A stretch of 39,094 nucleotides of DNA from Prevotella sp. (GCA_017458195.1 JAFTGI010000236.1:1-39094), one strand, 5' to 3'. Positions 10,231-19,296 are shown, counted from the first letter of the stretch. Notes: generated by a model from the sequence alone, not told the origin. Numbers and translations: made by a program.

Positions 10231-10259
10231 CATCGGAAAACAATAATAAAGATATTATT

Positions 10260-11242
10260 ATGAAACGAATTCTTTCTTTCCTCGTTGCCTTTGCAGCAAC
10301 CATCACCTCGGGGCTCAGAACATTGCCGTCGTGAGCCCGAGTAACGAAACAGCTATTTACCAGACGCTCGACGAGGCTATTAACAATGCCACCGACGGCA
10401 GTGTCATCTACCTGCCGGGTGGGGGCTTTACGATTTCTGACAACACGAAGATTACCCATCGCCTCACCATCATGGGCGTGAGCCATCGCGGCGACACCGA
10501 CAATGCCGACGGGGCCACCATCATCAGCGGCAAGCTGCAGTTCGATCGTGGCTCGTCGGGCAGTGCCGTCATTGGTGCCTACATCTCGGGCAACGTAGAG
10601 ATTGACTCCGTGCAGAACATCACCGTCAGGAAGTGCAACGCCTATTCCATTCAGGTCCTAAATAGCGGCGCTACGGGCTTGGTGGTCAACCAGTGCTATC
10701 TGCGTGAAGACTGCAACTTTGGTAACTGCAATGCCAGAATAGAAAACAATATCATCGATATGGCAATGCACTTGGAAGGTGCCATAATCAGACATAATGT
10801 ATTTACTGGTTATAGATATGCTGCAGATATGGGTTGGTCTACACGTCAAATAGCATATATTTATAGTTCCACAATAGAAGATAATTTCTTCCTTGCTTGG
10901 AATCATGGGGCTGCTTGGATTGAAAATTGTGTCATCTCCCGCAACTGCATCGGCACGGGCTCATGGAGCAGTGATACGGATTCGTATGTTCTTGACGAGG
11001 GCGTGACCTGGGATGATGTTTTTAAGAAACACAAGGGCTGTACTACCAGCTCGGACTACGACCTAAAGGACAAGTGGGGCAAGGGCGAAGCCTCTGACGG
11101 TAGCGACATCGGCATCTTCGGTGGCTCAGGCTTCGATCCCAAAGCCCTGGCCCCCATCCCCCGCATCGTGTCGAAGAAGGTCGACGAGCAGACCGACGGC
11201 ACAGGCCGCCTGCATATTGAGGTGACGGTCAAGTCGAATTGA
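10260..11242 (+). CDS. Secreted parallel beta-helix (pectin-lyase-fold) protein, apparent -1 frameshift at signal-peptide cleavage site
   Basis: The ATG at 10260 opens a clear signal peptide (MKRILSFLVAFAATITSG) but as written terminates at a TGA at 10332-10334. One extra G in the G4 run at 10310-10313 would join it to AQNIAVVSPSNETAIYQTLD in the long frame, a perfect Ala-Gln cleavage junction. The mature part (about 300 aa) begins TLDEAINNATDGSVIYLPGG, the usual N-cap of right-handed beta-helix proteins, followed by coil-forming repeats (TVRKCNAYSI, GLVVNQCYL, ARIENNIIDM, GAIIRHNVF, AWIENCVIS). No pectate-lyase active site is recognised. A patch at about 10725-10935 is markedly AT-rich compared with the rest of the gene. 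It may be a phase-off gene or carry a base-call error. Confidence 0.7.
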
Positions 11243-11256
11243 TAACTGACGGCAGC

Positions 11257-12723
11257 ATGAACATACACGCTAACCATTCACCACGAGGTGTGACCCTGCT
11301 TCTGGCGCTGCTCTGCTTCCTGACAGTGCAGGCACAGCCGGGACTGGAATACTGGTTTGACGGCAACTACCGCGACAAGGTCAACATATCTGCGCCCAGC
11401 GCCGCGGGGACATACAAGAACAACGTCAATGTCAAACAGTTGTCGCAGGGCTTCCACACCATCTACATCCGTGCGAGGGGCCTCTTGCCAGACGGGCATA
11501 GCCCCGTCACGTCGGCCGCATTCTTCAAGTATGATGCCACTGACAACACTGTGCTCGAATATTGGTTTGACGATGGCGAGGCCCGTAGGCTGACTGTGCC
11601 CATCGACATTGAGACGGACGAGGTGCAGGCGTTGAGCCTTGACCTCTCCGACATCGACCGTTTCCCCTTGGGCGTGCATCGGCTGAACATCCGTGTGTGT
11701 GCCCACGGCGGCAACTACAGTCCCGTCTACACGACCTATGTGCTCCGCATGCCCGAAGGGTCGGGCGATGCCGTGCTGGAATACTGGTTTGACGACGACC
11801 TGGACACCCGCGCCAACAAAGCCATCAGCATTGCCAACGACAAACCCCAGACGTTCGATCTCGACCTGTCGGCGTTTCCCATTGGCTTCCACAAGCTGAG
11901 CATGCGCATTGCTGCAGGATCGAGTCACAGTAGCCAGATCTACACTGCCCACATCCTGCGTCTGCCCATCGCCGCAGAATCGGGCAGGCTGATCTATTGG
12001 CTTGACGATGATTATGCCAACCGCCGCTCAGTATCAACCACGCATGCATCGGCGTTTGGCAGCGAGATCATTGCCGACCTTCAGCTCCCGCCAGCATCGA
12101 TGGGCATGCACCGCCTGCACTGGCGCGCTTCGCGAGGGGGGCTCGACGGACCCGTGGAGGAGGCGGCCGTGCTGATTACCAAGATGTACAACAGCCGCGC
12201 TTCGGTCCACATGGCCAATCAGTCCATCTGGCTTGACGACAACGACCCGCCAGTATCGGGTCTGAACACCTTGGAAAGCACCATCGTGAAGAATTATTAT
12301 CTCAGTCCCAACGACTATGCCGAGGGACAGCATGCCTTCCACGTGATGTATCAGAACTCGGCCGGCGTGTGGAGCGAGCAGAACGTCACCTATTTCTTTA
12401 AGGACGCTCAGAGCCGCCTGCACGTGGGCTTCATGGATGCTGACGACGACGTCGAAGGCATCGGCGCCGTTCCCGGAAGCGAGCACCTGGGGTGCTACTA
12501 CCACGACGGCACGGTCATCGTCGACTGCCTGTCGTCAAGACTCAGCACTACGGGCATCGTCACCGTCTGCGACCTCACCGGCAAGGTGCTTGCCCGGCAG
12601 GATGTTGACTCAACGGACGGGCTGCATGCCGAGCTGAGCGTCGGCAGCGTCGGGCGCCAGCTGCTCATCGTCAAGGTGTTCAGCGGCGACGTGAACTTCA
12701 CGCGTAAACTGATGGCCAAATAA
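11257..12723 (+). CDS. Secreted protein with five YWFDD repeats and C-terminal sorting domain
   Basis: 488 aa from the ATG at 11257; an upstream TTG at 11239 would put charged residues before the signal peptide (GVTLLLALLCFLTVQAQ). Five repeats of about 70-77 aa begin near residues 30, 100, 174, 245 and 322. Each has LEYWFDD (degenerating to LIYWLDDD and SIWLDD) at the start and G.H.L..R, then S..Y or a similar pattern near the end, consistent with tandem beta-sandwich domains. The final 70 residues (VIVDCLSSRL ... VTVCDLTGKVLAR ... LLIVKVFSGDVNFTRKLMAK) fit a T9SS type A sorting domain. Last gene of the operon, 14 bp after the beta-helix gene. I do not recognise a named family for the repeats; likely cell-surface, possibly adhesive. 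Confidence 0.75.
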   Translation: MNIHANHSPRGVTLLLALLCFLTVQAQPGLEYWFDGNYRDKVNISAPSAAGTYKNNVNVKQLSQGFHTIYIRARGLLPDGHSPVTSAAFFKYDATDNTVLEYWFDDGEARRLTVPIDIETDEVQALSLDLSDIDRFPLGVHRLNIRVCAHGGNYSPVYTTYVLRMPEGSGDAVLEYWFDDDLDTRANKAISIANDKPQTFDLDLSAFPIGFHKLSMRIAAGSSHSSQIYTAHILRLPIAAESGRLIYWLDDDYANRRSVSTTHASAFGSEIIADLQLPPASMGMHRLHWRASRGGLDGPVEEAAVLITKMYNSRASVHMANQSIWLDDNDPPVSGLNTLESTIVKNYYLSPNDYAEGQHAFHVMYQNSAGVWSEQNVTYFFKDAQSRLHVGFMDADDDVEGIGAVPGSEHLGCYYHDGTVIVDCLSSRLSTTGIVTVCDLTGKVLARQDVDSTDGLHAELSVGSVGRQLLIVKVFSGDVNFTRKLMAK

Positions 12724-12756
12724 GAAGGTATCTTGGAAAAGATGCGGCGTTGAGTG

Positions 12757-13176
12757 CTAAGTGATGCTGACCAGTCGCGAGCCGTCGGGCTGCTCGTCGA
12801 TGCTGACGCGTACGGCATCGACGGGCAGCAGCGGCTCAATGAGCTCCGGCCATTCGATGAAGCACAGTGCGCCGGAGTAGAAATAGTCCTCGTAGCCCAT
12901 GTCGTAAACTTCTTCCAGACGTTTGATGCGATAGAAGTCGAAGTGGAAGACTTTAAGTGATTCGTTTCCACTGATCTCGTATTCGTTGACGATGGCAAAG
13001 GTCGGCGAGGTGATGACGTCCTCGACGCCGAGGGCTTCGCAGATGGCTTTGATGAATGTTGTCTTGCCGGCGCCCATGGTGCCGTAGAAGGCAAAGACGC
13101 GGCGGTCGCCGATTTGGGCGATGAACGAGCGGGCGGCCTCGGCGATTCCTTCGAGGTTTTCTATTTTGATGGTCAT
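12757..13176 (-). CDS. tsaE: tRNA threonylcarbamoyladenosine biosynthesis ATPase TsaE
   Basis: 139 aa, usual length for the family. Walker A GTMGAGKTT at residues 32-40, the TSPTFAIVNEY motif at 57-67, then HFDFYRI and CFIEWPE, all diagnostic of TsaE. It acts with TsaB and TsaD to transfer the threonylcarbamoyl group to A37 of ANN-decoding tRNAs. The ATG at 13176 is favoured; the frame is open further upstream but overlaps porX. It follows porX on the same strand after a 74-bp spacer with short repeats, and is convergent with the plus-strand operon ending at 12723. Confidence 0.95.
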   Translation of the reverse strand: MTIKIENLEGIAEAARSFIAQIGDRRVFAFYGTMGAGKTTFIKAICEALGVEDVITSPTFAIVNEYEISGNESLKVFHFDFYRIKRLEEVYDMGYEDYFYSGALCFIEWPELIEPLLPVDAVRVSIDEQPDGSRLVSIT

Positions 13177-13197
13177 TTCTTTCTTTTTTTTCTCGTT

Positions 13198-13248
13198 ATT
13201 CCGGGATTCCGGTATTTCGGGATTCCGTTTTCGGGATTTCGAATTTCG
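13198..13248. repeat. Short degenerate repeats in the tsaE-porX spacer
   Basis: Iterated CGGGATTCCG/TTCGGGATT units occur three to four times (TTCCGGGATTCCGG, TTTCGGGATTCCG, TTCGGGATTTCG). They can pair with one another. Low-complexity intergenic repeat; no function assigned. Confidence 0.55.
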
Positions 13249-13250
13249 AC

Positions 13251-14804
13251 TTACCTGCGCTTTCCGGTCATGGTGATGATGGGGATGATCATTTCCTCCA
13301 TTGAGATGCCGCCGTGCTGGAAAGTGTCGCGATAGTAACTGACGTAATAGTTGTAGTTGTTGGGGTAGGCGAAGAATGAATCGCCCGTGGCAAAGACGTA
13401 GCTCGTCGAGAGGTTTGGCTGCGGCAGCTGGGCCTCCTGCGGGTTCTTGATGACGTAGAGGTCCTTGGAGTCGTAGCCGAGATTCTTGCCCAACTTGTAG
13501 CGGAGGTTGGTGTTCGTGTTGCGGTCGCCCACGATCTTGACGGGCTTGGTGCAGCGGATGGAGCCATGGTCGGTGGTGACGATGACGCGGCAGTCGGTCA
13601 TGGCCAGCGTGCGGAAGAAGTCGGCAATCACGGAATGGCGCAGCCACGAGAGGGTGATGGAGCGGTAGGCCGACTCGTTGTTGGCCAGCTCGCGTACCAT
13701 GCGGCTCTCGGTGCGTGCATGCGACAGCATGTCGATGAAATTGAACACCACGACGTTCAGGTCGTAGCGGTTCAGGTTGCCCAGCTGCTGCATGAACTTC
13801 TCAGCCTCGGCCGACGTATTGATCTTGTGATAGGAGAAAGAGTCGTGGCGGCGGTAGCGGTCGAGCTGCGTCTGGATGAGCGGCGCCTCGTTGAGGTTCT
13901 TGCCCTCCTCCTCGTCCTCGTCGACCCATAGGTCAGGGAACATTTCGGCCACCTGTCGCGGCATGAGGCCCGAGAAGATGGCGTTGCGGGCGTACTGGGT
14001 GGCCGTCGGCAGGATTGAGCAGTAGAGGTCCTCGTCGATGTCGAACTGGTCGCCGATCTCCTGTGCCAGCATGCGCCACTGGTCGTAGCGGAAGTTGTCC
14101 ATGACGACGAGGAACACCTTCTCGCCCTGATTGAGCAGTGGGAACACCTTCTCCTTGAAGATGCGATGGGAGAGCAGCGGGGCCTCGCCGCCCTTGACCC
14201 AGTCGAGATAGTTCTTCTTGATGTATTTCGCAAAGCCCAGGTTGGCTTCCTCTTTCTGCATGGCCAGCATCTCGGTCATCGAGGACGAGTCGGTCGACGA
14301 CAGCTGCAGCTCCCAGTGGACGAGCTGGCGGTAGACCTGCTTCCAGTCGTCCCAGGTGCGGCAGTCCATGATCTGCATGGCCAGCGACTGGAACTGCTGC
14401 TGATACTGGCTCTGCGTCACCTCCGTCTCGATCTCGCGGCGGTGGATGTTCTTCTTCAGCGTCAGCAGGATCTGGTTCGGGTTGACGGGCTTGATCAGGT
14501 AGTCGGCAATCTTCTGTCCGATGGCCTGCTCCATGATGTTCTCCTCCTCACTTTTTGTCACCATCACTACGGGCGTGGCCGGCGCAATCTGCTTGATGCG
14601 CTGCAGCGTCTCCAATCCGCTGAGGCCCGGCATCTGCTCGTCGAGCAGCACCAGGTCGAATGATCGCTCCTCGCAGAGGTCGATGGCGTCAGTGCCGTTT
14701 GACACGCAGGTCACCTCGTAGCCTTTCTTCTGAAGAAAGATGATGTGAGCCTTGAGCAGTTCCATCTCGTCGTCCACCCAGAGTAGTTGTCCGTTTGTCG
14801 TCAT
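13251..14804 (-). CDS. porX: PorX, response regulator with PglZ/alkaline-phosphatase-type effector domain
   Basis: 517 aa, matching the roughly 518 aa of characterised PorX. Receiver domain 1-120 with acidic pair D11/D12, phospho-acceptor D55 (LVLLDEQMPG), T83 and K105 (YLIKPVNP). A helical linker covers about 121-225. The PglZ/alkaline-phosphatase-superfamily domain spans about 226-517 with metal/nucleophile candidates D236 (VVMDN), T267/T269 (LPTATQYAR), D358/H362 (FIDMLSH), D412/H413 (TTDHGS) and H497 (FQHGGIS). All expected residues appear present. PorX works with the sensor PorY to control T9SS genes and has phosphodiesterase activity on oligonucleotides (family knowledge). It starts 18 bp after the stop of porW, so the two are probably co-transcribed, followed by tsaE. 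Confidence 0.95.
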   Translation of the reverse strand: MTTNGQLLWVDDEMELLKAHIIFLQKKGYEVTCVSNGTDAIDLCEERSFDLVLLDEQMPGLSGLETLQRIKQIAPATPVVMVTKSEEENIMEQAIGQKIADYLIKPVNPNQILLTLKKNIHRREIETEVTQSQYQQQFQSLAMQIMDCRTWDDWKQVYRQLVHWELQLSSTDSSSMTEMLAMQKEEANLGFAKYIKKNYLDWVKGGEAPLLSHRIFKEKVFPLLNQGEKVFLVVMDNFRYDQWRMLAQEIGDQFDIDEDLYCSILPTATQYARNAIFSGLMPRQVAEMFPDLWVDEDEEEGKNLNEAPLIQTQLDRYRRHDSFSYHKINTSAEAEKFMQQLGNLNRYDLNVVVFNFIDMLSHARTESRMVRELANNESAYRSITLSWLRHSVIADFFRTLAMTDCRVIVTTDHGSIRCTKPVKIVGDRNTNTNLRYKLGKNLGYDSKDLYVIKNPQEAQLPQPNLSTSYVFATGDSFFAYPNNYNYYVSYYRDTFQHGGISMEEMIIPIITMTGKRR

Positions 14805-14822
14805 ATTGAGTTGAGAGTTGAG

Positions 14823-17747
14823 TTAAAAGAGGTCGTCGAAGAAATCGTCGACGGAGTTGTTGTTGGCAGGCTGCGGAGCGTCGTCGTCGCCGGGCTCGGC
14901 GGTCTCGTCGTCGGGCTCCTCGGGCTGCTCGATGGCCTCGGGAATCTGCAGCAGCTCCTCGTCGCTGATCTTCAGTGGCTGGAAGAAACGGTCGTAGAAT
15001 TCATCGTAGTCCTTGTAGCTGTAGCGCGTGCCGATGAGGGCGAGGTTGTGGTCGCTGATGATGAGCGACCGGCATGGCTTGAGCAACAGCTTCATGGCCT
15101 CGGCTGCATAGAGCTGGTTGGCATACTGGCGTGCCTCGTCGTAGTTGAGGAATCCGCTGATGGCCATGCGGTTGGCGCCTTGCATGCGCTCGATGTTGAG
15201 GTCGAAGTTGCGCACAAGGAAATTCGAGAAGTTGAAGCGCGCCATCTCGTAGAGCAGCTGGTTCTCGTTGACGGAGTCAGGCTGATAGACGATGAGGAAG
15301 AGGAAGGGCACGTCGCGGTCGACCGAGAGCGTGTCAGTCGACGTGGAGTCCTGGGCGAGCGTCAGGTCGCGGCGGTTCCAGATGTCGTCGAGGTCGAAGG
15401 TGCCGCCATAGAGCTGTCGGCCCTCCTGCACGCCCTTGATGATCATGCCGGCCAGCTCGGTGACCTCGCTCTGCGGATACTTCTCGACGACCGTCTTCAG
15501 CTTCTCCACGCAGCCGAGGGCGTCGCCCTGGTTGAGCAGGCTGAGGCCATGGATGAACAGGAACTTAGGCCGGTTCTCGCCCAGTGGGAAGCGCTCCTCG
15601 GATAGTCGGGCGTTGGCCGCGATGGCGTCGTGCTGATCCTTCTTGAAGGCATCGTAGGTGGCGCCGTAGATGGAGTCCTCGATGTGCTCGCCGAAGCGCT
15701 GGTTCTCAGCGAAGTAGGGGTCGCTGAGCAGGGTTGTCCACTCGCTGTCGGGGAACGACGTCTTCAGGCTGTCGATGCACGTGGCCGCGACGTCGTGGCG
15801 CCCCATGCGTGAATAGAGCAGGAACAGGTGATACCAGACGAGGTCCATCTGCTCATAGTCAGGATACTGGCTGGTGAGCCTCTGCAGCTGCTTCTCGGCC
15901 AGGGGCAGGTTTTCGAGCTTGTCCTTGAAGATGACGCCCGAGTTGTAGAGACCATCCTTGATGATGACGTTGCTGGCCTCGACGGCCTCCTCGGTGAAGG
16001 GGATCTGGGCGAGGTAGTACTCGCGGTTGTGCGGGTCGTTGGCCAGGGTGTCGGTTTCCTCGGAGGATCCGGCGACGGAATCGCCGGACACAGTGTCGGC
16101 GGTCTGGAGGCTGTCGAGGAGGGCTTCGGCATTTTCAGCGTCAGAACCATCGGTCTGTGCAAGATTGACCACGGTGCGGTTGTTGCGCTGCCAGTCGTCG
16201 ACGTTCTCGCGCTTGCCCCACTGTTTCTGGAAGGTCTGCTTACCCTGGTTGACGGTCATTGGGTTGTAGAAGTACCATGAGCCGTCCTTCGACTGCGCGG
16301 GATTCTGCTGCAGGGCGGGCTGGTTGCGGTTGCCGACGGCACCCTGCTTCTGCTGGGCAGCCTCCACCTCGGCCTCACGCTGCTTGTCGCGCTCCTCCTT
16401 CTCCTTCTTCTTCAGTGCCTCGATGACGCGGTCGATGGCCTCCAGACGCTCCTTCTCCGGCATCTTGGCCAGTTCCTGCAGCGAGTCCTGCAGGTGGACG
16501 GCGTCGGTGTAGGGCACGAGCTCGTCGAGCACCTTCGAGCGGTGGCTGAGCTCCTCGTAGTCGGGGCGGTCCTTGTCGAGCAGACCGATGGCCTCGCCGT
16601 AGCATCGCTGTGCGTCGTTGTATTTCTCCAGTTCCCAGTAGAGGTCGCCCAGTCGGAGCAGCAGCACGCCCTTCTCGATGCCCGAGCGGGTGGCCTTCTC
16701 GTTGCCCTTCTCGTAGGCGGCGATGGCCTCGGTGGTGTCCTTCAGCGAGAGGTGGATGTTGCCGATGGCATAGTAGACCTGGTCAAGATAATCCTTGTTG
16801 TTGTCTGAGCGTGCCATGCGCTTCAGACGGCTGATCATCTTGCGGGCCGTGGCCTTCGAGCCCGAATGGGCCATCACCTCGCTTTGCGCGATGCGGGCGT
16901 TGAACTCCAGCTCGTAGGGGGGATTCTGCTTGACCACCTTCTGGAACGACTTGTAGGCTGGCTGCGACCATCCGAGAGCGCTCTGCACCTGGCCCATGAG
17001 AAACCACTCGCGGGCCTTCTGCGTCTTACGCTTCTCGTGCTTGATGGCCTGCCGCAGATAGGGTAGGGCCCGCTCCAGTTCGCCGTTGCGCAGGTAGTAG
17101 TTGGCATAGGTGCGGTCCCACTCCGTCTTGGCGCGGTAGTGGATGGAGTCGCGGCTCATGTTGCGCATCACGTCCTCAGCGTCGTAGAGCCAGTCGAGCT
17201 CCGTGTAGCAGCGTGCCAGCCAGGCGCGTGCGATGCCGTTCTGCATGGGCTGCGTCTGATAGAGGCGGCTCATGTAGGCAAACGTGGCGGCCGCCTCGTC
17301 GAAGTCGCCCTTCTGGAACTGGGCCTGGCCGAGCATGAGCCATGCCTTCCAGAGGAAGGGGTTGTATTCGCGGCGCGAGAGCCACTCGATGTCCTTCTGC
17401 GTCTTGCGCCGGCTCTTGTTCCATTCGGGCTTCGCCTTGATGCTGTGCTGCTTGATGGTCTTCTCCATCTTCTCCACGGTGCGCTCAAAATTGCCCTTGC
17501 CCAGCTGTCGGCTGTTCTTGTTGCCCACGGTGAAGAGGGGCAGCATCTCGGTGTAGTTGTCCTTGTTGCCCTTTTCCTTCTCGAGCGAGCCGTCGATATA
17601 GGCCTGCGATCCGTTGTAGTAGGTGTTGTATTTGGCCGTAAACGACTGCCATGCGCGGCTCTTCGACGTGTTTTTGTGCGAGGAGCAGCCGGCCGTTGCA
17701 AATGCAGCGGCAATAGCAATTATGACGTAAAGGGCCTTTTTCATCAT
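14823..17747 (-). CDS. porW: T9SS-associated TPR lipoprotein PorW/SprE
   Basis: 974 aa. A lipobox (AFATAGC, Cys21 from the first of two Met codons) marks a lipoprotein. The N-terminal half is made of TPR helices (WLMLGQAQFQKGDFDEAAAT; WFLMGQVQSALGWSQPAYKS; VLLRLGDLYWELEKYNDAQR). A charged KEKEERDKQREAE segment lies around residue 440, then more TPR-like units and an acidic C-terminal tail ending SVDDFFDDLF. Size, lipobox and TPR layout fit PorW (SprE in gliding Flavobacteria), an outer-membrane lipoprotein linked to the PorLM motor and the translocon. The neighbouring porX supports this. It sits between the Cys-rich small gene (9 bp gap) and porX (18 bp gap). The main alternative is a generic TPR lipoprotein. 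Confidence 0.85.
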   Translation of the reverse strand: MMKKALYVIIAIAAAFATAGCSSHKNTSKSRAWQSFTAKYNTYYNGSQAYIDGSLEKEKGNKDNYTEMLPLFTVGNKNSRQLGKGNFERTVEKMEKTIKQHSIKAKPEWNKSRRKTQKDIEWLSRREYNPFLWKAWLMLGQAQFQKGDFDEAAATFAYMSRLYQTQPMQNGIARAWLARCYTELDWLYDAEDVMRNMSRDSIHYRAKTEWDRTYANYYLRNGELERALPYLRQAIKHEKRKTQKAREWFLMGQVQSALGWSQPAYKSFQKVVKQNPPYELEFNARIAQSEVMAHSGSKATARKMISRLKRMARSDNNKDYLDQVYYAIGNIHLSLKDTTEAIAAYEKGNEKATRSGIEKGVLLLRLGDLYWELEKYNDAQRCYGEAIGLLDKDRPDYEELSHRSKVLDELVPYTDAVHLQDSLQELAKMPEKERLEAIDRVIEALKKKEKEERDKQREAEVEAAQQKQGAVGNRNQPALQQNPAQSKDGSWYFYNPMTVNQGKQTFQKQWGKRENVDDWQRNNRTVVNLAQTDGSDAENAEALLDSLQTADTVSGDSVAGSSEETDTLANDPHNREYYLAQIPFTEEAVEASNVIIKDGLYNSGVIFKDKLENLPLAEKQLQRLTSQYPDYEQMDLVWYHLFLLYSRMGRHDVAATCIDSLKTSFPDSEWTTLLSDPYFAENQRFGEHIEDSIYGATYDAFKKDQHDAIAANARLSEERFPLGENRPKFLFIHGLSLLNQGDALGCVEKLKTVVEKYPQSEVTELAGMIIKGVQEGRQLYGGTFDLDDIWNRRDLTLAQDSTSTDTLSVDRDVPFLFLIVYQPDSVNENQLLYEMARFNFSNFLVRNFDLNIERMQGANRMAISGFLNYDEARQYANQLYAAEAMKLLLKPCRSLIISDHNLALIGTRYSYKDYDEFYDRFFQPLKISDEELLQIPEAIEQPEEPDDETAEPGDDDAPQPANNNSVDDFFDDLF

Positions 17748-17756
17748 ATAATAAAA

Positions 17757-17969
17757 CTACGATTCAGCCGATTTATTGCCTTCGCGGCGCTTTTTCTCCT
17801 CGATAAGACAGCCAATCTTGCATTCGCCCGTGGCTACCGAGGCGCATGAGGCACAGTCATGGGCCTCCACGACGGGCGCGTCGGTGCCACCCTTGGTCAG
17901 CATGGAGGCCAGGGCAGCCACGAGGCCGAGCGCGGCGAGCGATACAACACAGATGAATGCGAATTGCAT
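17757..17969 (-). CDS. Small membrane protein with four-cysteine cytoplasmic or periplasmic motif
   Basis: 70 aa. One hydrophobic helix (residues 4-24: AFICVVSLAALGLVAALAS) is followed by a cysteine cluster, DCASCAS then GECKIGC (C39, C42, C50, C54), and a basic tail. The spacing C-x2-C-x7-C-x3-C could hold a metal or an Fe-S cluster. It lies 9 bp upstream of porW and is almost certainly co-transcribed with it. I do not recognise a named family. The short length, clear membrane helix and tight spacing support it being a real gene. Confidence 0.7.
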   Translation of the reverse strand: MQFAFICVVSLAALGLVAALASMLTKGGTDAPVVEAHDCASCASVATGECKIGCLIEEKKRREGNKSAES

Positions 17970-18033
17970 TTCGAATTTAGAATTTAGAGTTTAGAATTTA
18001 GAGTTGTCGGCTTCGCCGATTATGAGTTATGAA
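17970..18033. repeat. AT-rich direct repeats between aroA and the small Cys gene
   Basis: AATTTAGA and GAGTTTAGAATTTAGAG units recur about four times, followed by a short GTCGGC-TTC-GCCGAT hairpin and ATGAGTTATGAATTAAG-type repeats. Typical Bacteroidetes low-complexity spacer. Confidence 0.5.
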
Positions 18034-19296
18034 TTAAGAATTATGTATTTCAAATGCGGCGGACTGGAGGTCGTCCCAGAAGCGGGGGTAGGACTTCGTG
18101 ACTACCTGCGGGTCGCTGATGGCGATGGGACGGCACAGGGCCAGCGGGGCGAAGCTGAGGGCCATGCGGTGGTCCTTGTAGGTCGCGATAGGTGAGGGGG
18201 GAAAAGTGAGAGGCGAGAGGTCAGCGTTGCCGTCCCAGCTGAGCTCGCTGTCGCCGCGGGATTCGATGACGTAGCCCAGCTTCAGCAGCTCCGTCTTAAG
18301 GGCCTGGATGCGGTCGGTCTCCTTGATGCGCAGCGTGTGCAGGCCGGTGAAGCGGAAGGGCACGCCGAGGGCACAGCAGGTGACGACGAACGTCTGGGCC
18401 AGGTCGGGCGCATTGACGAAGTCGTACTCCAGCCGAGGCACGCAGTGGCCGTTCTTGCGCAGCGTCACCGTCGTAGGCCGCCCGGGCTCCTTCGACTCAA
18501 ACGTGGTGCGTACGCCCAGCAGGCTGAACAGATAGCGCACCGACGAGTCGCCCTGCTTCGAGCCGTCCATGAGGCCGTGGAGCCGCACCTCGGCCTCCGG
18601 GTCCTCCGCGAGGGCCACCATCTCGTACCAGTAGCTGGCGGCGCTCCAGTCGTTCTCAATCAGGTAGGGCCGTGGCCGATAGGGTCGGGGGGCGACGCTG
18701 ATCGTGTCGACGTCGGTCCATTCGGCGTCGGCGCCGAACTCGCGCATCGTCCAGAGCGTCAGGTCGATGTAGGGCCGCGAGATGATCTCGCCCGTCAGCC
18801 GCAGCGTCAGTCCGCGCTCCAGCATCGGCCCGATCATGAGCAGCGCCGAGATGAATTGCGACGAGATGTTGCCGGCAATCTCCACCGGGCCGCCCTCGAG
18901 CCGCCGGCCGCTGATGCGCAGCGGGGGGAAGCCCTCCTCACCGGCGTAGCTGATGTCGGCCCCCAGGCGCCGCAGGGCGTCGACGAGCAGGCGGATGGGG
19001 CGGTGGCGCATGCGTTCGGTGCCCGTCAGCGTGTGCGTGCCGCGCTCCGTGGCAGCCAGCAGGGCCGTCATGAAGCGCATGGCCGTGCCTGCGGCGCCGA
19101 TGTCGATGGTCTCAGGCATGTCGCTCAGGGCCCTGATGATGACCTCCGTGTCGTCGCAGTCGCTCAGGTTCGAGGGCAGTTCGCCGCCGCCCGAGAGCGC
19201 ATGGATGATGAGCGCGCGGTTTGAGATGCTCTTCGATGCCGGCAACTGGATGTCGGCGTGCAGCTGCCGAGGTGCCGTGATGTGGTATGTCGTCAT
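18034..19296 (-). CDS. aroA: 3-phosphoshikimate 1-carboxyvinyltransferase (EPSP synthase)
   Basis: 420 aa, normal length. It converts shikimate-3-phosphate and PEP to EPSP in the chorismate pathway. Diagnostic motifs: LPASKSISNRALI (18-30, S3P-binding Lys/Ser), the conserved GAAGTAMRFMTALLA region, the NISSQFISALLMIGP segment, and RIKETDRIQALKTEL near 320. It ends with the TKSYPRFWDDL segment typical of the family. A promoter (19317-19348) lies just upstream. It is 64 bp ahead of the small Cys-rich gene and porW, so these may be co-transcribed. Confidence 0.97.
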   Translation of the reverse strand: MTTYHITAPRQLHADIQLPASKSISNRALIIHALSGGGELPSNLSDCDDTEVIIRALSDMPETIDIGAAGTAMRFMTALLAATERGTHTLTGTERMRHRPIRLLVDALRRLGADISYAGEEGFPPLRISGRRLEGGPVEIAGNISSQFISALLMIGPMLERGLTLRLTGEIISRPYIDLTLWTMREFGADAEWTDVDTISVAPRPYRPRPYLIENDWSAASYWYEMVALAEDPEAEVRLHGLMDGSKQGDSSVRYLFSLLGVRTTFESKEPGRPTTVTLRKNGHCVPRLEYDFVNAPDLAQTFVVTCCALGVPFRFTGLHTLRIKETDRIQALKTELLKLGYVIESRGDSELSWDGNADLSPLTFPPSPIATYKDHRMALSFAPLALCRPIAISDPQVVTKSYPRFWDDLQSAAFEIHNS

